DNA of 64,000 nucleotides, taken from the NCBI GenBank assembly GCA_037039925.1, contig JAXRKP010000163.1, positions 90,001 to 154,000 on the forward strand, in the 5' to 3' direction. Position 1 is the stretch's first letter. Each line of letters begins with the position of its first letter. Positions 24,101 to 32,506 of this stretch are shown here, in pieces. The DNA is from Doris montereyensis. Taxonomy: Eukaryota > Mollusca > Gastropoda > Nudibranchia > Dorididae. Both the position numbers and the translations under genes were made by a program. Under the pieces are notes generated by a model. It did not search any database, had not been told where the DNA came from, and saw nothing but the letters and a program-made list of their open reading frames with translations.

Positions 24101-25383
24101 CTGGCAGTGATAACAACGGTGAAGAAAGTATAGAAATCAGCCAAATGGATGATGGTTATTATGGTGGTGGTGATTTAGGACAACCCCATCCCAGAAGCAG
24201 ACTTCAAGACAGAGTGCGAATGTCTCTCTAGTGTATCTACATTCACCATGCACAAAGGCTATGATGAGGAAATCAGCACCTTTGAAAAGTTGAGTCTTCT
24301 TCTTGGTCTCAGCAATTCTTATCCTGATAGTGACTTTGAGAGTTTTGGTTTTGAACAGGTGTTGCTTTCGCTTTCCTTTTTCATGTAGAATGTAAATTTT
24401 TAAAAACCCAAGACAAAACCCATTTGTGATGGGTACACATCAGTCAGTAATAGTTACACCTGTCCATTGCCTTATGTACCGTCAACTGCATTTTGTGTGA
24501 CATCAACTGCATTTTGTGTGACATCAACTGCATTTTGTGTGACATCAACTGCAGTGTGACATCAACTGCATTTTGTGTGACATCAACTGTATTTTGTGTG
24601 ACATCAACTGCATTTTGTGTGACATCAACTGCATTTTGTGTGACATCAACTGTATTTTGTGTGACATCAACTGCATTTTGTGTGACATCAACTGTATTTT
24701 TGTGTGACATCAACTGTATTTTGTGTGACATCAACTGTATTTTGTGTGACATCAACTGCATTTTGTGTGACATCAACTGCATTTTGTGTGACATCAACTG
24801 CATTTTGTGTGACATCAACTGCATTTTGTGTGACATCAACTGTATTTTGTGTGACATCAACTGTATTTTGTGTGACATCAACTGTATTTTGTGTGACATC
24901 AACTGCATTTTGTGTGACATCAACTGCATTTTGTGTGACATCAACTGCATTTTGTGTGACATCAACTGCATTTTGTGTGACATCAACTGCATTTGTGTGA
25001 CATCAACTGCATTTTGTGTGACATCAACTGCATTTTGTGTGACATCAACTGCATTTTGTGTGACATCAACTGCATTTTGTGTGACATCAACTGTATTTTA
25101 TGTAATATTTGAAAAAACTCATATATGAAATAATGGTAGGTTGTTAATCGGCGTTTTGAATTTAGAGTTTCACGGCTTTTTCCAAATGATTTTTTGTTTT
25201 TGTTCACTGTTGTTTCCAAGCATGAAATTTTTTGTTTTTTGTTTGCAGAATTCCGACAACAAGTACTCCCATCCTGGCTTGGCCCTCTACACGGCAGAAA
25301 CGGTGGCCATGCTGAAGGGCATCCCAGTGGATGACGTGCTCAAGGCCGCCAGAGAGAATACTCACATTGTGTATAACATTTGA
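9971..25383 (+). CDS. TATDN2: TatD-family nuclease, TATDN2-like (multi-exon gene, span of supported exons)
   Basis: Supported coding exons are 9971-12151, 14018-14923, 18476-18781, 20330-20510, 21522-21651, 22544-22767 and 25249-25383 (stop TGA). Donor and acceptor phases agree at every junction (1,1,1,2,0,0). The last five exons encode a full TatD metallo-hydrolase domain: [10 protein letters not shown] (metal-binding HxH), [16 protein letters not shown] (metal-binding Glu), [29 protein letters not shown] (catalytic Asp) and [10 protein letters not shown], ending in [10 protein letters not shown]. The order and spacing match animal TATDN2, which hydrolyses DNA or related nucleic acid substrates. 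The first two exons encode about 1000 residues of Ser/Gln/His-rich, low-complexity sequence, probably disordered, as in vertebrate TATDN2. The corrected reading would be about 1350 residues plus any upstream exon. At least five 1-bp frame breaks are needed, described separately. Identification of the domain is firm; the exact N-terminus is not. Confidence 0.92.
12152..14017 (+). other. TATDN2 intron
   Basis: It contains an unrecognised open frame at 13486-13704 ([15 protein letters not shown] and [11 protein letters not shown]) that could be a small element remnant, a poly-C run at 13747, and otherwise no supported feature. Confidence 0.5.
14018..14923 (+). CDS. TATDN2: TATDN2 exon: second disordered segment
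   Basis: The acceptor is TATATTTCCAG ending at 14017 and the donor is CAG|GTTAGT at 14924. It is a single uninterrupted frame of about 302 codons, phase 1 in and phase 1 out. The sequence is Ser/Thr/Lys rich, includes [15 protein letters not shown] (possible nuclear localisation basic patch RKRK) and [15 protein letters not shown], and has no recognised fold. It continues the long N-terminal tail that precedes the TatD domain. Confidence 0.85.
14988..15245 (+). mobile_element. tRNA-derived SINE, family A
   Basis: The tRNA-like head has an A-box-like stretch (GGCTTGAGTTGTTAGGC) and B box GAGTTTGAATCCTGC. The body contains GATTCCGGGATAAGCTC and ends near AACGGCCTTGAAGG. It is shared with copies at 30934, 40903 and 55416. 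Confidence 0.75.
15545..17215 (+). mobile_element. RTE-like non-LTR retrotransposon, internally deleted and degraded
   Basis: In order it shows an endonuclease start [20 protein letters not shown], then reverse transcriptase [20 protein letters not shown] and [20 protein letters not shown]. Next come [34 protein letters not shown] and [17 protein letters not shown], and a tail GRGLGVGHD near 17060. The catalytic domain is broken by stops and by a 33-bp triplication at 16531-16626. Confidence 0.85.
16531..16626 (+). repeat. About 33-bp unit repeated three times inside the RTE relic
   Basis: The unit AGTCAACCTAACAACAAAAA plus GGCCCAGAAAAT occurs three times in tandem. Confidence 0.85.
17555..17930 (+). 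repeat. 28-bp minisatellite, about 13 copies
   Basis: The unit GTGGTAAATTAAGGGTAACA plus ACACGAGA is nearly invariant, with GGGT/GGCT and ACAC/ACGC variants. It lies in a TATDN2 intron. Confidence 0.95.
17931..18475 (+). other. TATDN2 intron remainder
   Basis: No supported feature is seen other than the exon acceptor at its end. Confidence 0.5.
18476..18781 (+). CDS. TATDN2: TATDN2 exon: start of TatD domain (HxH motif)
   Basis: The acceptor is TTTGTGTCAG and the donor is AAAC|GTATGT, phase 1 to phase 1. It encodes [17 protein letters not shown], then the first metal-binding strand [16 protein letters not shown], whose HxH and following Asp lie at about 18631-18645, then [15 protein letters not shown]. 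The frame is clean. Confidence 0.93.
18966..19062 (+). mobile_element. SINE family B, truncated copy
   Basis: The head GGACTCGGTGGTCCAGAAGA is followed by GTTATGGGTTCACACCCTGG (B box) and ends in TTTTCTTGAGTTTGAAAAAAG. Confidence 0.65.
19221..20121. mobile_element. 901-bp non-autonomous DNA transposon (pogo/Tc1-mariner-like MITE)
   Basis: The 24-bp terminal inverted repeats are perfect, at 19221-19244 (starts CAGTGGAACACGTTTAAACC) and 20098-20121 (its exact reverse complement). They are flanked by TA at 19219-19220 and 20122-20123, the target duplication of the IS630-Tc1-mariner group. Subterminal CTAAACCGAAAT motifs repeat at both ends. The interior has no transposase. It lies in a TATDN2 intron. 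Confidence 0.88.
20330..20510 (+). CDS. TATDN2: TATDN2 exon: GCHP and GEIGLDY motifs
   Basis: The acceptor is TCTTTTAAG and the donor is GGAAA|GTAAGG, phase 1 to phase 2. It encodes [20 protein letters not shown] and then [17 protein letters not shown], where the Glu of GEIGLDY is the bridging metal ligand of TatD enzymes. A 41-bp direct duplication (about 20247-20319) sits just upstream of the acceptor. Confidence 0.95.
20740..21045 (+). repeat. Dispersed repeat copy (partner of 28620-28875)
   Basis: Shares GGCTCACC, TGTACAG, TGGGGAGTATACTGTACAGC, TTTCTCTATCTATAG and ATCTGAGTCAAGTGAGG with the reverse complement of 28620-28875. The class is unknown. Confidence 0.6.
21522..21651 (+). CDS. 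TATDN2: TATDN2 exon: [10 protein letters not shown] motif
   Basis: The acceptor is TTGGCCGTCCAG and the donor is CAGGAG|GTAAGC, phase 2 to phase 0. It encodes [20 protein letters not shown] and then [16 protein letters not shown]. The His of IHCRE is a metal ligand and the HCREADED string is typical of TATDN2. The frame is clean. Confidence 0.95.
21722..21870 (+). repeat. Pyrimidine-rich ~130-bp dispersed repeat, copy
   Basis: It follows the pattern CCTACTTCTTTC, then a T/C-rich stretch, then GCTGTTTCC, TGAGATCACTGCATATG, GTGGACAGG and AAATT. The same order is seen at nine places in the window. Confidence 0.7.
22015..22130 (+). repeat. Pyrimidine-rich ~130-bp dispersed repeat, partial copy
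   Basis: GGCGGGTACTGCTGGTAGGT, CCTACTTCTTTCC, then T-run and AATTCATCCTGAGATCACTG. Confidence 0.7.
22250..22400 (+). repeat. Pyrimidine-rich ~130-bp dispersed repeat, copy
   Basis: ACTGGTAGGTTCTACTTCTT, then CCTGAGATCATCATATGGC and ACGGGCAAATTTTCAATGAA. Confidence 0.7.
22544..22767 (+). CDS. TATDN2: TATDN2 exon: IHAHCF and ETDAPYF motifs (1-bp frame break)
   Basis: The acceptor is TTTCTATAACAG and the donor is TATGT|GTAAGG. The first part reads [16 protein letters not shown] and FPNLYLGLT in frame 2. From about 22650 the reading is in frame 1: [30 protein letters not shown]. The switch falls at CCC 22647-22649, where one more C would keep one frame. The corrected length of 225 bp gives phase 0 to phase 0, matching both neighbours. 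Confidence 0.9.
23220..24362 (+). pseudogene. Unrecognised coding-like relic, interrupted by a SINE
   Basis: Protein-like stretches in changing frames include [100 protein letters not shown] and [20 protein letters not shown]. The last ends at a donor-like CAG|GTGTTG (24359). I do not recognise the family. Stops and shifts suggest a pseudogene or retrocopy, but the local indel rate means a live nested gene is possible. Confidence 0.4.
23776..23994 (-). mobile_element. SINE family B with 12-bp target-site duplication
   Basis: A minus-strand SINE (head at about 23980, B box GGGTTCAAGCCC) is flanked by direct repeats GATTGAAAGAGG at 23776-23787 and 23983-23994. Removing one repeat plus the SINE rejoins a reading frame of the host relic. 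Confidence 0.85.
24486..25105 (+). repeat. 21-bp minisatellite, about 30 copies
   Basis: The unit is TGTGACATCAACTGCATTTT plus G, with a GCATTT/GTATTT variant and one copy with an extra T near 24700. Because 21 is a multiple of three, both strands stay open: peptides CDINCIL or VTSTAFC on +, MQLMSHK on -. These are not genes. It lies 140 bp before the last TATDN2 exon. Confidence 0.97.
25249..25383 (+). CDS. TATDN2: TATDN2 terminal exon
   Basis: The acceptor is TTTGTTTGCAG. The exon encodes [20 protein letters not shown] and ends [10 protein letters not shown] then TGA, the expected C-terminus of the TatD barrel. A 3' UTR probably extends to the tandem AATAAA signals at 26001-26010. Confidence 0.95.
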   Translation, partial: NSDNKYSHPGLALYTAETVAMLKGIPVDDVLKAARENTHIVYNI

Positions 25384-26000
25384 CTTGGATGGCACCAATC
25401 TCTCACTGCAGACACACACACACACAGCGTTGTTGTTTTAATGTCAAGTGGGAAAAGTGGACACTCGTGCATGGCAACTCTTGGCAAACGTTTTTCTCAT
25501 TCTAGTGCATGGCAACTCTTAGCAAACGTTTTTCTCATTCTAGTCTTTGAATGTATTGTGGTCAGTGCCTTTGATCAATCTGTTTGCTGGTCATGTATTG
25601 GAGGTCATTTACGTTGAAACTACAATTAATAAGCTACTTCTGGAAAAGGAGAGTATATTAAGCGAGAAATTTTTAACTACCCTGAATTCCAGAAGATGAT
25701 TTTAAATGATTTTAGAAGTAGTGAATGTTTTAAATGCTCTACAATGAGTGTTATAAATGCTCTCCAATGTTACCAGTGACAAGGAAGAATCAAAGGACGA
25801 AGTGGGGTTGCTTTTATTATTGATATTCGTATTCAAGTTTCTCATTTTGTTTGTTTTCGCCTTTTTAAAATGGTCATTCGTGTTAGTGACCTTCAACCCT
25901 TCTTGTTTTTTTTCAAAAAGAAAAACATATGCTTTTGTTGCTGTTAAGTTTAGCTGTTCTGTTTGTGGATAGTTCTCATGAAAAGTGTATCTCTTATGAT

Positions 26001-26010
26001 AATAAATAAA
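26001..26010 (+). terminator. Candidate polyadenylation signal of the TATDN2-like gene
   Basis: Two overlapping AATAAA hexamers lie about 620 bp after the stop codon at 25383, followed by T-rich sequence. Intervening sequence 25384-26000 holds a CA run and a duplicated 40-bp unit (about 25466-25545) but no gene. Confidence 0.5.
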
Positions 26011-26783
26011 AATAGAAGTTTGAAAACAAACAATTTTCTCTTTTTGTTATGTTTTCTCAAATTTAGTTCAGTTCATATTTGTGCAAGGGGATCGTTAAGC
26101 ACATCCTGGCAACAACAAAAAAATGAAATAGAATAGAAGGTCATGGAGTGCATACAGAAGTCGCTGAATAACTGCATAATTGCATACTGCATAACGGTAA
26201 CTGCACAAATGTAAACTGCACAAATGTATGCACAAATGTATAACTACACAAATGTAACTGCACAAATGCGTGCACGATGACGGTTGAGGTATTTTTTTCT
26301 ATTGACTCAATATCCGTAAATACACGGCAGGTATAGTATACGTAAGTAAGTTTTGAGACTGGTTCACCATCTTCACTTGACATAATTATGTCTTAAGACA
26401 GGTTGACAAAATTTGTAATGTTAATAACTAATTTTAGCATTTCATTAATTTCAAGTAATTCAAGCAGTGAACGAACCAATCCACTTTACAGACTGAATGG
26501 ACACACTAACAAAAACACGCAAACACAATTGCATACACATCATAACAAAATAATAAATAACACGTCAAAAGAGGGATCAAGCCTTTTGGCTAATTTCCTC
26601 GCCTCGCTTCACATCATTTTAATACATCATTGCTCTGGTTATATTGTTTTTCCTAAGCTAGATCTAGATTGCTTAAAAACAATGTCATCAATTAATAGCA
26701 ATTAATTATTTACATCACTGTAGAGAAGCCTCATGTTCAACTAGAACTCCAGAATGGTCCTGACAATCTCATTGAATCCAAGG

Positions 26784-26823
26784 TTTACTGTATATATACA
26801 CGATGTATATGTATACAGTAAAC
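26784..26823. repeat. Near-perfect palindrome
   Basis: GTTTACTGTATATATACA and TGTATATGTATACAGTAAAC face each other around a CGA loop. Confidence 0.7.
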
Positions 26824-27399
26824 AGGGTGGATTAAAAAAAAACAACCCAAAGATGAACCATTATTTTCTGTTGGCTTTTGCCGTCTTTCTTTGGTATTCC
26901 TTGTGGTGAGCTGACAGGAGAAACTTAAATTTTGAGCTGTTCAAATTATTTATAAGTTTATAGTTTTTAAGATAATTGAGATTTGAAGATCCTGCGTTTC
27001 ATATTTCTTTTTTTTGTATAAAGGAAGTTATTATTTTAATCTTATTGTCCAATAATAGTACTGTAATAGCAAAAACAACCCTGACAAAAAAAGTGCAATT
27101 GTAGGTCTTGTTTTATTTGTTCCTTGGCACAACAAGAATTCCACAACAAAGTTTGTGCATTCCAACTTGGGCATTAGTCTCATCAACATATAATATTGCA
27201 TTATTATTATAATTACATGTATTAATAGTATTATTATAATTATTAAAATTAAATTCTGGAATGTTTCTGTTTGTTGCTAGACGACAAGAACAAGCTATAA
27301 ATAATAATAATAATAACACTAACAGTTCCCCTTCCTCACCCTCAGGGAACAAATTAATCAATCACTATATCAGGTAAGCTAACTCGTTTTTGTTTCCTA

Positions 27400-27545
27400 A
27401 CCATTACCCCTGTCCTGTGGGTGGATGGAGAGCGTGACTGGGACTCCAGGTCCCTGCCTCCTTCCTTATCTTTCACTTTCGTCTTGCAGTTTCCTCTTAA
27501 TTCATCCTGTGATCAACATATGGTGGACGGTAAATTTCAATGAAT
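27400..27545 (+). repeat. Pyrimidine-rich ~130-bp dispersed repeat, copy
   Basis: CTTTCACTTTCGTCTTGCAG, TTTCCTCTTAATTCATCCTG, then CATATGGTGGACGGTAAATT and TCAATGAA. Confidence 0.7.
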
Positions 27546-28115
27546 GAAACAAAAAACCCTATCCATACACCCCCATTCACCCCACCCACTTGTCCGTCCC
27601 AAGTATTGCTTGAGAGCAAGATGGAGGGGACAACAAGACGGAACAGATTGCTTGCTCTGTACCTTCAAGCCCAGTTGTCTAATGTGCGTAATTAGAATGG
27701 CAAATCCTTATCTCTGCGCACGCAAAAGAAAGTAAGAACAAAATATAATTCAAGAGAAATGGCACCAAAAAACAAGAAAATATTAATGCTCAATTATGAC
27801 TGTAGCATATTTGTATATTATATACATAAAAGTTTTCATCACAACAGTCGTAAAATATCTTAGTGTATAAAAACTACGATTGAAATGTATAATGTGTGAT
27901 AATAAAATTAAAAAAGAGGCAGGAAGTACATAATTCTGTCTACAAGAAGATGATGTAGAATATCAAAGTAAGCAATGCCGACATAACTGATTATATGTAC
28001 AAGCAGTCTACATACACACACACACGTCCACGCCAATTTCCAGCATTACAGTACGCACAGCTAACATTACTAACAAACATTTCTTCCAAGTAAGGGCAGT
28101 TGGATCATATGGCCA

Positions 28116-28330
28116 TTACACCTGTTGGATGGCCCCAAAGCAGATGCTTTTTGTCCCAAGATACTCCTCTATTCCATACTTTCCTCCTTCAATTCCCAGT
28201 CCTGATTCCTTCCAGCCGCCGAAAGTCGAATTCACGCTTGAAATGACGCCGTCGTTGATGCCGACCTGGCCAGACTCCAATTTTTCAGCCACCCTCCACG
28301 CTTGTGAAATGTCTGTGGTGAAGAGATATG
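28116..28330 (-). CDS. ALDH5A1: ALDH5A1 terminal exon 11
   Basis: The acceptor is TTTCCTCAG. It encodes [39 protein letters not shown] and [18 protein letters not shown], ending AIQQV then TAA at 28118-28116. It is the last part of the catalytic domain and the oligomerisation tail. The frame is clean. Confidence 0.95.
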
Positions 28331-31300
28331 CTGAGGAAAGAATGCCAAAATCATAATTAATGATCAGATGTGTCAAGACAAATCAATTTTGTTCTGTACT
28401 GACAACCTTTTGTGTAAAGATCAGGGGGCTAAAATTATTAACAAATGAGTTGAGAAACATGTTTTTTAATTTACGCATTCAAGAAAAACTGATGACCAGA
28501 GGCACGATTAATTAAGGGCATGAACTGAACAGTCAAGGCCGACAACGAAGAGTACACTAAATATAAAATTTTAACACTGAACTCATATGCCTATCTCACA
28601 ACATAGAGGACTGACGGGACATGATCGTCGATGTTTGTGTCTCACCTCAGACTCAGACCTGACACAGGATGATGATACATTGCATTCAAAGCTTTCTATA
28701 GGTAGAGAAAGATTTTGTCAGATTGTAAGTACTAAGCGCCTAACTACTAACTACTAACAGGCTGCTGTACTGTATGCTCCCCAGGGAGTTTAGAAGGACT
28801 TTGAATGAAATGACCTGCGGGGGATAAATGATGTACAGTGGGTGAGCCTGCACTTGAGCGGGCATACGGAATATAAATCCATATTTTATTTCTAGTTTAA
28901 TATTTCTCTGCTTTCACACGACAAAACAGTTTAGCAGTAAGGCTCCTCTAAAGACATCCTTTCCTTTCCTCGCTGTACAGCACAGGAAACGAATAAGAGA
29001 ACAGAGGAGACAGGTAGAGCAACATTGCATTCAATGAGATTGTCTCTACTAAACTAAGAAGACAGTCATTGAACATGACTTCCTAGTCTTAAACAAGTAC
29101 CTAATAGAAATTCTGTTGATTTGCGTACAAACTAAATGGCTTACAGATCTACGTGTTATCTCATCTAAGCAAACAGACAAAGCTACCATCTGGGATGAAA
29201 TTGTCAGCCATCATATTAGGGTTTGTCTAGATGGAACCTTTCATCCTTTGACATTCAATCAAATAATTCCATTTTTCAACAAATTTCTTTCAAACTTGGC
29301 ACACACCTTATTGGATACAATATCTAAATTCGATCAGATCAGATTTGTGTTTTATTATTAAGTTTTGTTTTTATGAATTTTTGAAAATAGCATATGACTT
29401 AATATGAGAACAACCAAAATTATATAAAAATAGTGTACAAAAAAATCAATTTTTCCAAAACTATAATACATTATACATATAAAAAAAGTATCTGATCATT
29501 TGTTTTGTTTTCCCCACTCATCATTCCTACCAAATTTCATAAAGATACGTTAAGAAATAAAAAAAGTAGATAGGAAATATTTGAATATATTTTTCTCTCA
29601 TAAACCTAAGAAAAGAGTAGGATAATACTTTGAAACATCATAAAACTTTGAGAGGCTTTCAACTTCTTCTTATTGACGACACTGTTTCAAGTGCCCCAGC
29701 ACCTTTTTACTCATTTTGAAATGGTGCCTTTTGATAATAGGTGCACCAAATATGTTCCATATTTTTCGGACGATCTAAGGCAATGTTCATAATAGATCCT
29801 CAAATAAGTTTTGTTTTGGATAGCGTTTATTGTGACGATCAAAATGAGTACCAACTTGCCGTACTTTAGATAATATTTCTGACTTTATTGTATAATAGCT
29901 GTGTTGAAAGATAATGCTTAGAATTGAACAATCTGTAAGCTGTTCAGTGACAAATCTTTTGAACGAGAGTTTTGTGCTACACACTAGAATCCAAGGGTTT
30001 TAATCATATCAAGTGAAAGTCGTAAACCATGTAAGTGTAAGTCTCAAATTAAATAACGTTTTTTTTTTCGCTTTTCTAACGTTAGGAAGCCCCTATGCTT
30101 TGACTAATAGAAACCTGTATAACCATATGAGTATGAGCAATCCATGTATCCCTATTGGGTCTAGTTTTTCACACTTGAAAACCGTGAATGTCTGTGAAAA
30201 TAGATTAATGTGCAGCACATTTTTCTTTGATTTTCTCAAAACATCCAAAATTGGGCGTACACAGTTTGCGACTTTCACCGTCGATATATCACTTTCACTG
30301 TTCAGTGTCTTCAATTAAGTGGAAAGACAGTTAGCCTATTTCTATGAAATTGAGTCAAAATGCAAATTACTCACCAGCCAACCCATAGGGAGTTGCATTT
30401 GCTACTGCTACAGCTTCTGCCTCGGTCTTGAATCTGAAAGAAAAAAAAATGTCATCAATTAAAGGAATTATTCAAAAAGAATTAATGATACATTACACTT
30501 CCACATCGTTTGAGAATGACATTTGAATGATATATGTGATGTAACAATAAAGTGCATGAGGAAAATGTATGTTTCTTGTGTTTCACAGATGATGATAATA
30601 ATAAGCACGCCCGGAGACGCTGGTGGACTATGATTTCACTGACTCTCTCCAACTGAGACTGCGGTAAACTCAGAAATCACTGTGCGGGGTGAGGGCTAAG
30701 CCTCCTTATTATTATGGAGACTCAGGGTGAGGGTGTTATCAAGTACGATTATTGGATTGCATCATTACTCGGTATTGAGATTATTAAGGTGGTTCATTGT
30801 AATCACCAGAAATTGATGAATTACATCTAGTAATAATAAAAGCTTCCTCTACCGCAGGCAAACAATCTTTTCACAATCAATTCAAATACTGATTTGATCA
30901 AATACCAAACAGTTCAATCGCTAAGAACCTAGATGTGGCATCAGTGGCCAAGCGGTTAGGCTGCTGGACTGGGGATCATGAGGTCCCAAGTTCGAATCCT
31001 AGAAAATTTAAACATAAAGTATAAAGAGCATCTCCGGCTTTGCTATCTACCTCCGATAGGACTGCATGCTGATCATAGCTTACCCATCAAAAGATCTATG
31101 AGATAATACCAGTTACATACATGTGTATATTTTGAAACTTGTGAAACCTACATCCAGGTAACAGATTTAATATTGCTTACTTTATGGCAGTAGCTACGGG
31201 TCCAAATATTTCTTGATTGGCTATCCTCATACTGGTTGTGACATCGGCAAGAAGAGTTGGCTGATAAAAGTTTCCCTTCCTTTCATCCTGAGCACCTCCA

Positions 31301-32292
31301 AGGATAAGTTTTGCCCCATCGCCAACAGCATCTTTTACCAAGCCTTCAACCTACAGAAACACAGCAATTTTCAATCAAATAATACTATAACAAAAAACAC
31401 AATCAAAACAAAACAATGACAGTATTGACAGTAACTGAGTAACAATTTTTTTAAATTTCAGGTTAAAAACATCAGAATTTGAAGAGTGGTCTTCCAAAAC
31501 TTGCTGAGTCTAATATTTAACAAATATTTTTACGTTTTTACCCCGTCCAGCCATTGCGGTCATCTCAGGCTGAATTAAGAGGAAACAGTAAGATGAAAGA
31601 TAAGTGAAAAAAGAAGAAAAGGAAAGAAGTAGGACCTACCAGCAGTACGCGCCAACCGCCTGCCTATTCTTACGTATCAATGTTCATTCAATGTGTCTAA
31701 ATTCTATTGGTAAGAAGTGAAGTTAGCTCGGTTGGAAGCGCACTTTCCTTTTCATAGCATGGCGGTGGGTGCCGACGTAGAGGTCGTGGGTTCAACCCCG
31801 TGGTGACCAGGATTTATTTCTGTCTATTCCTTGTATTTGTCTCGTCTGTTCCTATGGGGCTTTAAATATCATTTAATATCACTTTCTTCACTTTCGGCAT
31901 ACCCTTTGCCTCACGGTTTGTCTTTATTGATAAAGGCCTGAAGCGGGTTTTTTTGGATTTGGATTGGTTGGAGATGGACTTTCTTAAAAGTACAAAATGT
32001 ATTTATTTAAAGTGCAAATATTTTCTTATTTTAAACATGACAAGTTTTCTTAAATCTGTCATCGTGAAAATAAAAAATTAATAAGCTAGTTTGGGAAAAT
32101 TGCTCTTCAAATATAATATCTTTATAAATCCTTTCCTTACAACAAACGGAAAGCATTCACACCAGAACATAGATGTGCATGTAGCTTCTAGAGGAATCAA
32201 AACAACATTCAAAACCTTTGAAAGGGTAAAATCTTAAGTCAGGCTTGTCTAATATTTTAATTAAACTTACCTCCTTCCTTCCTCCCTCCCCC

Positions 32293-32343
<51 letters not shown>

Positions 32344-32418
32344 TCTCTCTCTCTCTCTCCTCCCTCTCCTCCCTCCCTCCCTCCCTCTCCCTCCCTCTCC
32401 CTCTCCCTCCCTCCCTCC

Positions 32419-32506
<88 letters not shown>

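Larger units (their letters stand above)
26011..28115. other. Convergent intergenic region between TATDN2 and ALDH5A1
   Basis: It contains degenerate AACTGCACAAATGT repeats (about 26165-26280), a palindrome at 26784-26823, AT-rich stretches and a copy of the ~130-bp repeat at 27400-27545. No gene is recognised. Confidence 0.5.

Noticed and set aside
24444..25219. Repeat proteins MQLMSHK and CDINCIL
   Set aside because: The 21-bp unit is a multiple of three, so frames stay open by construction.
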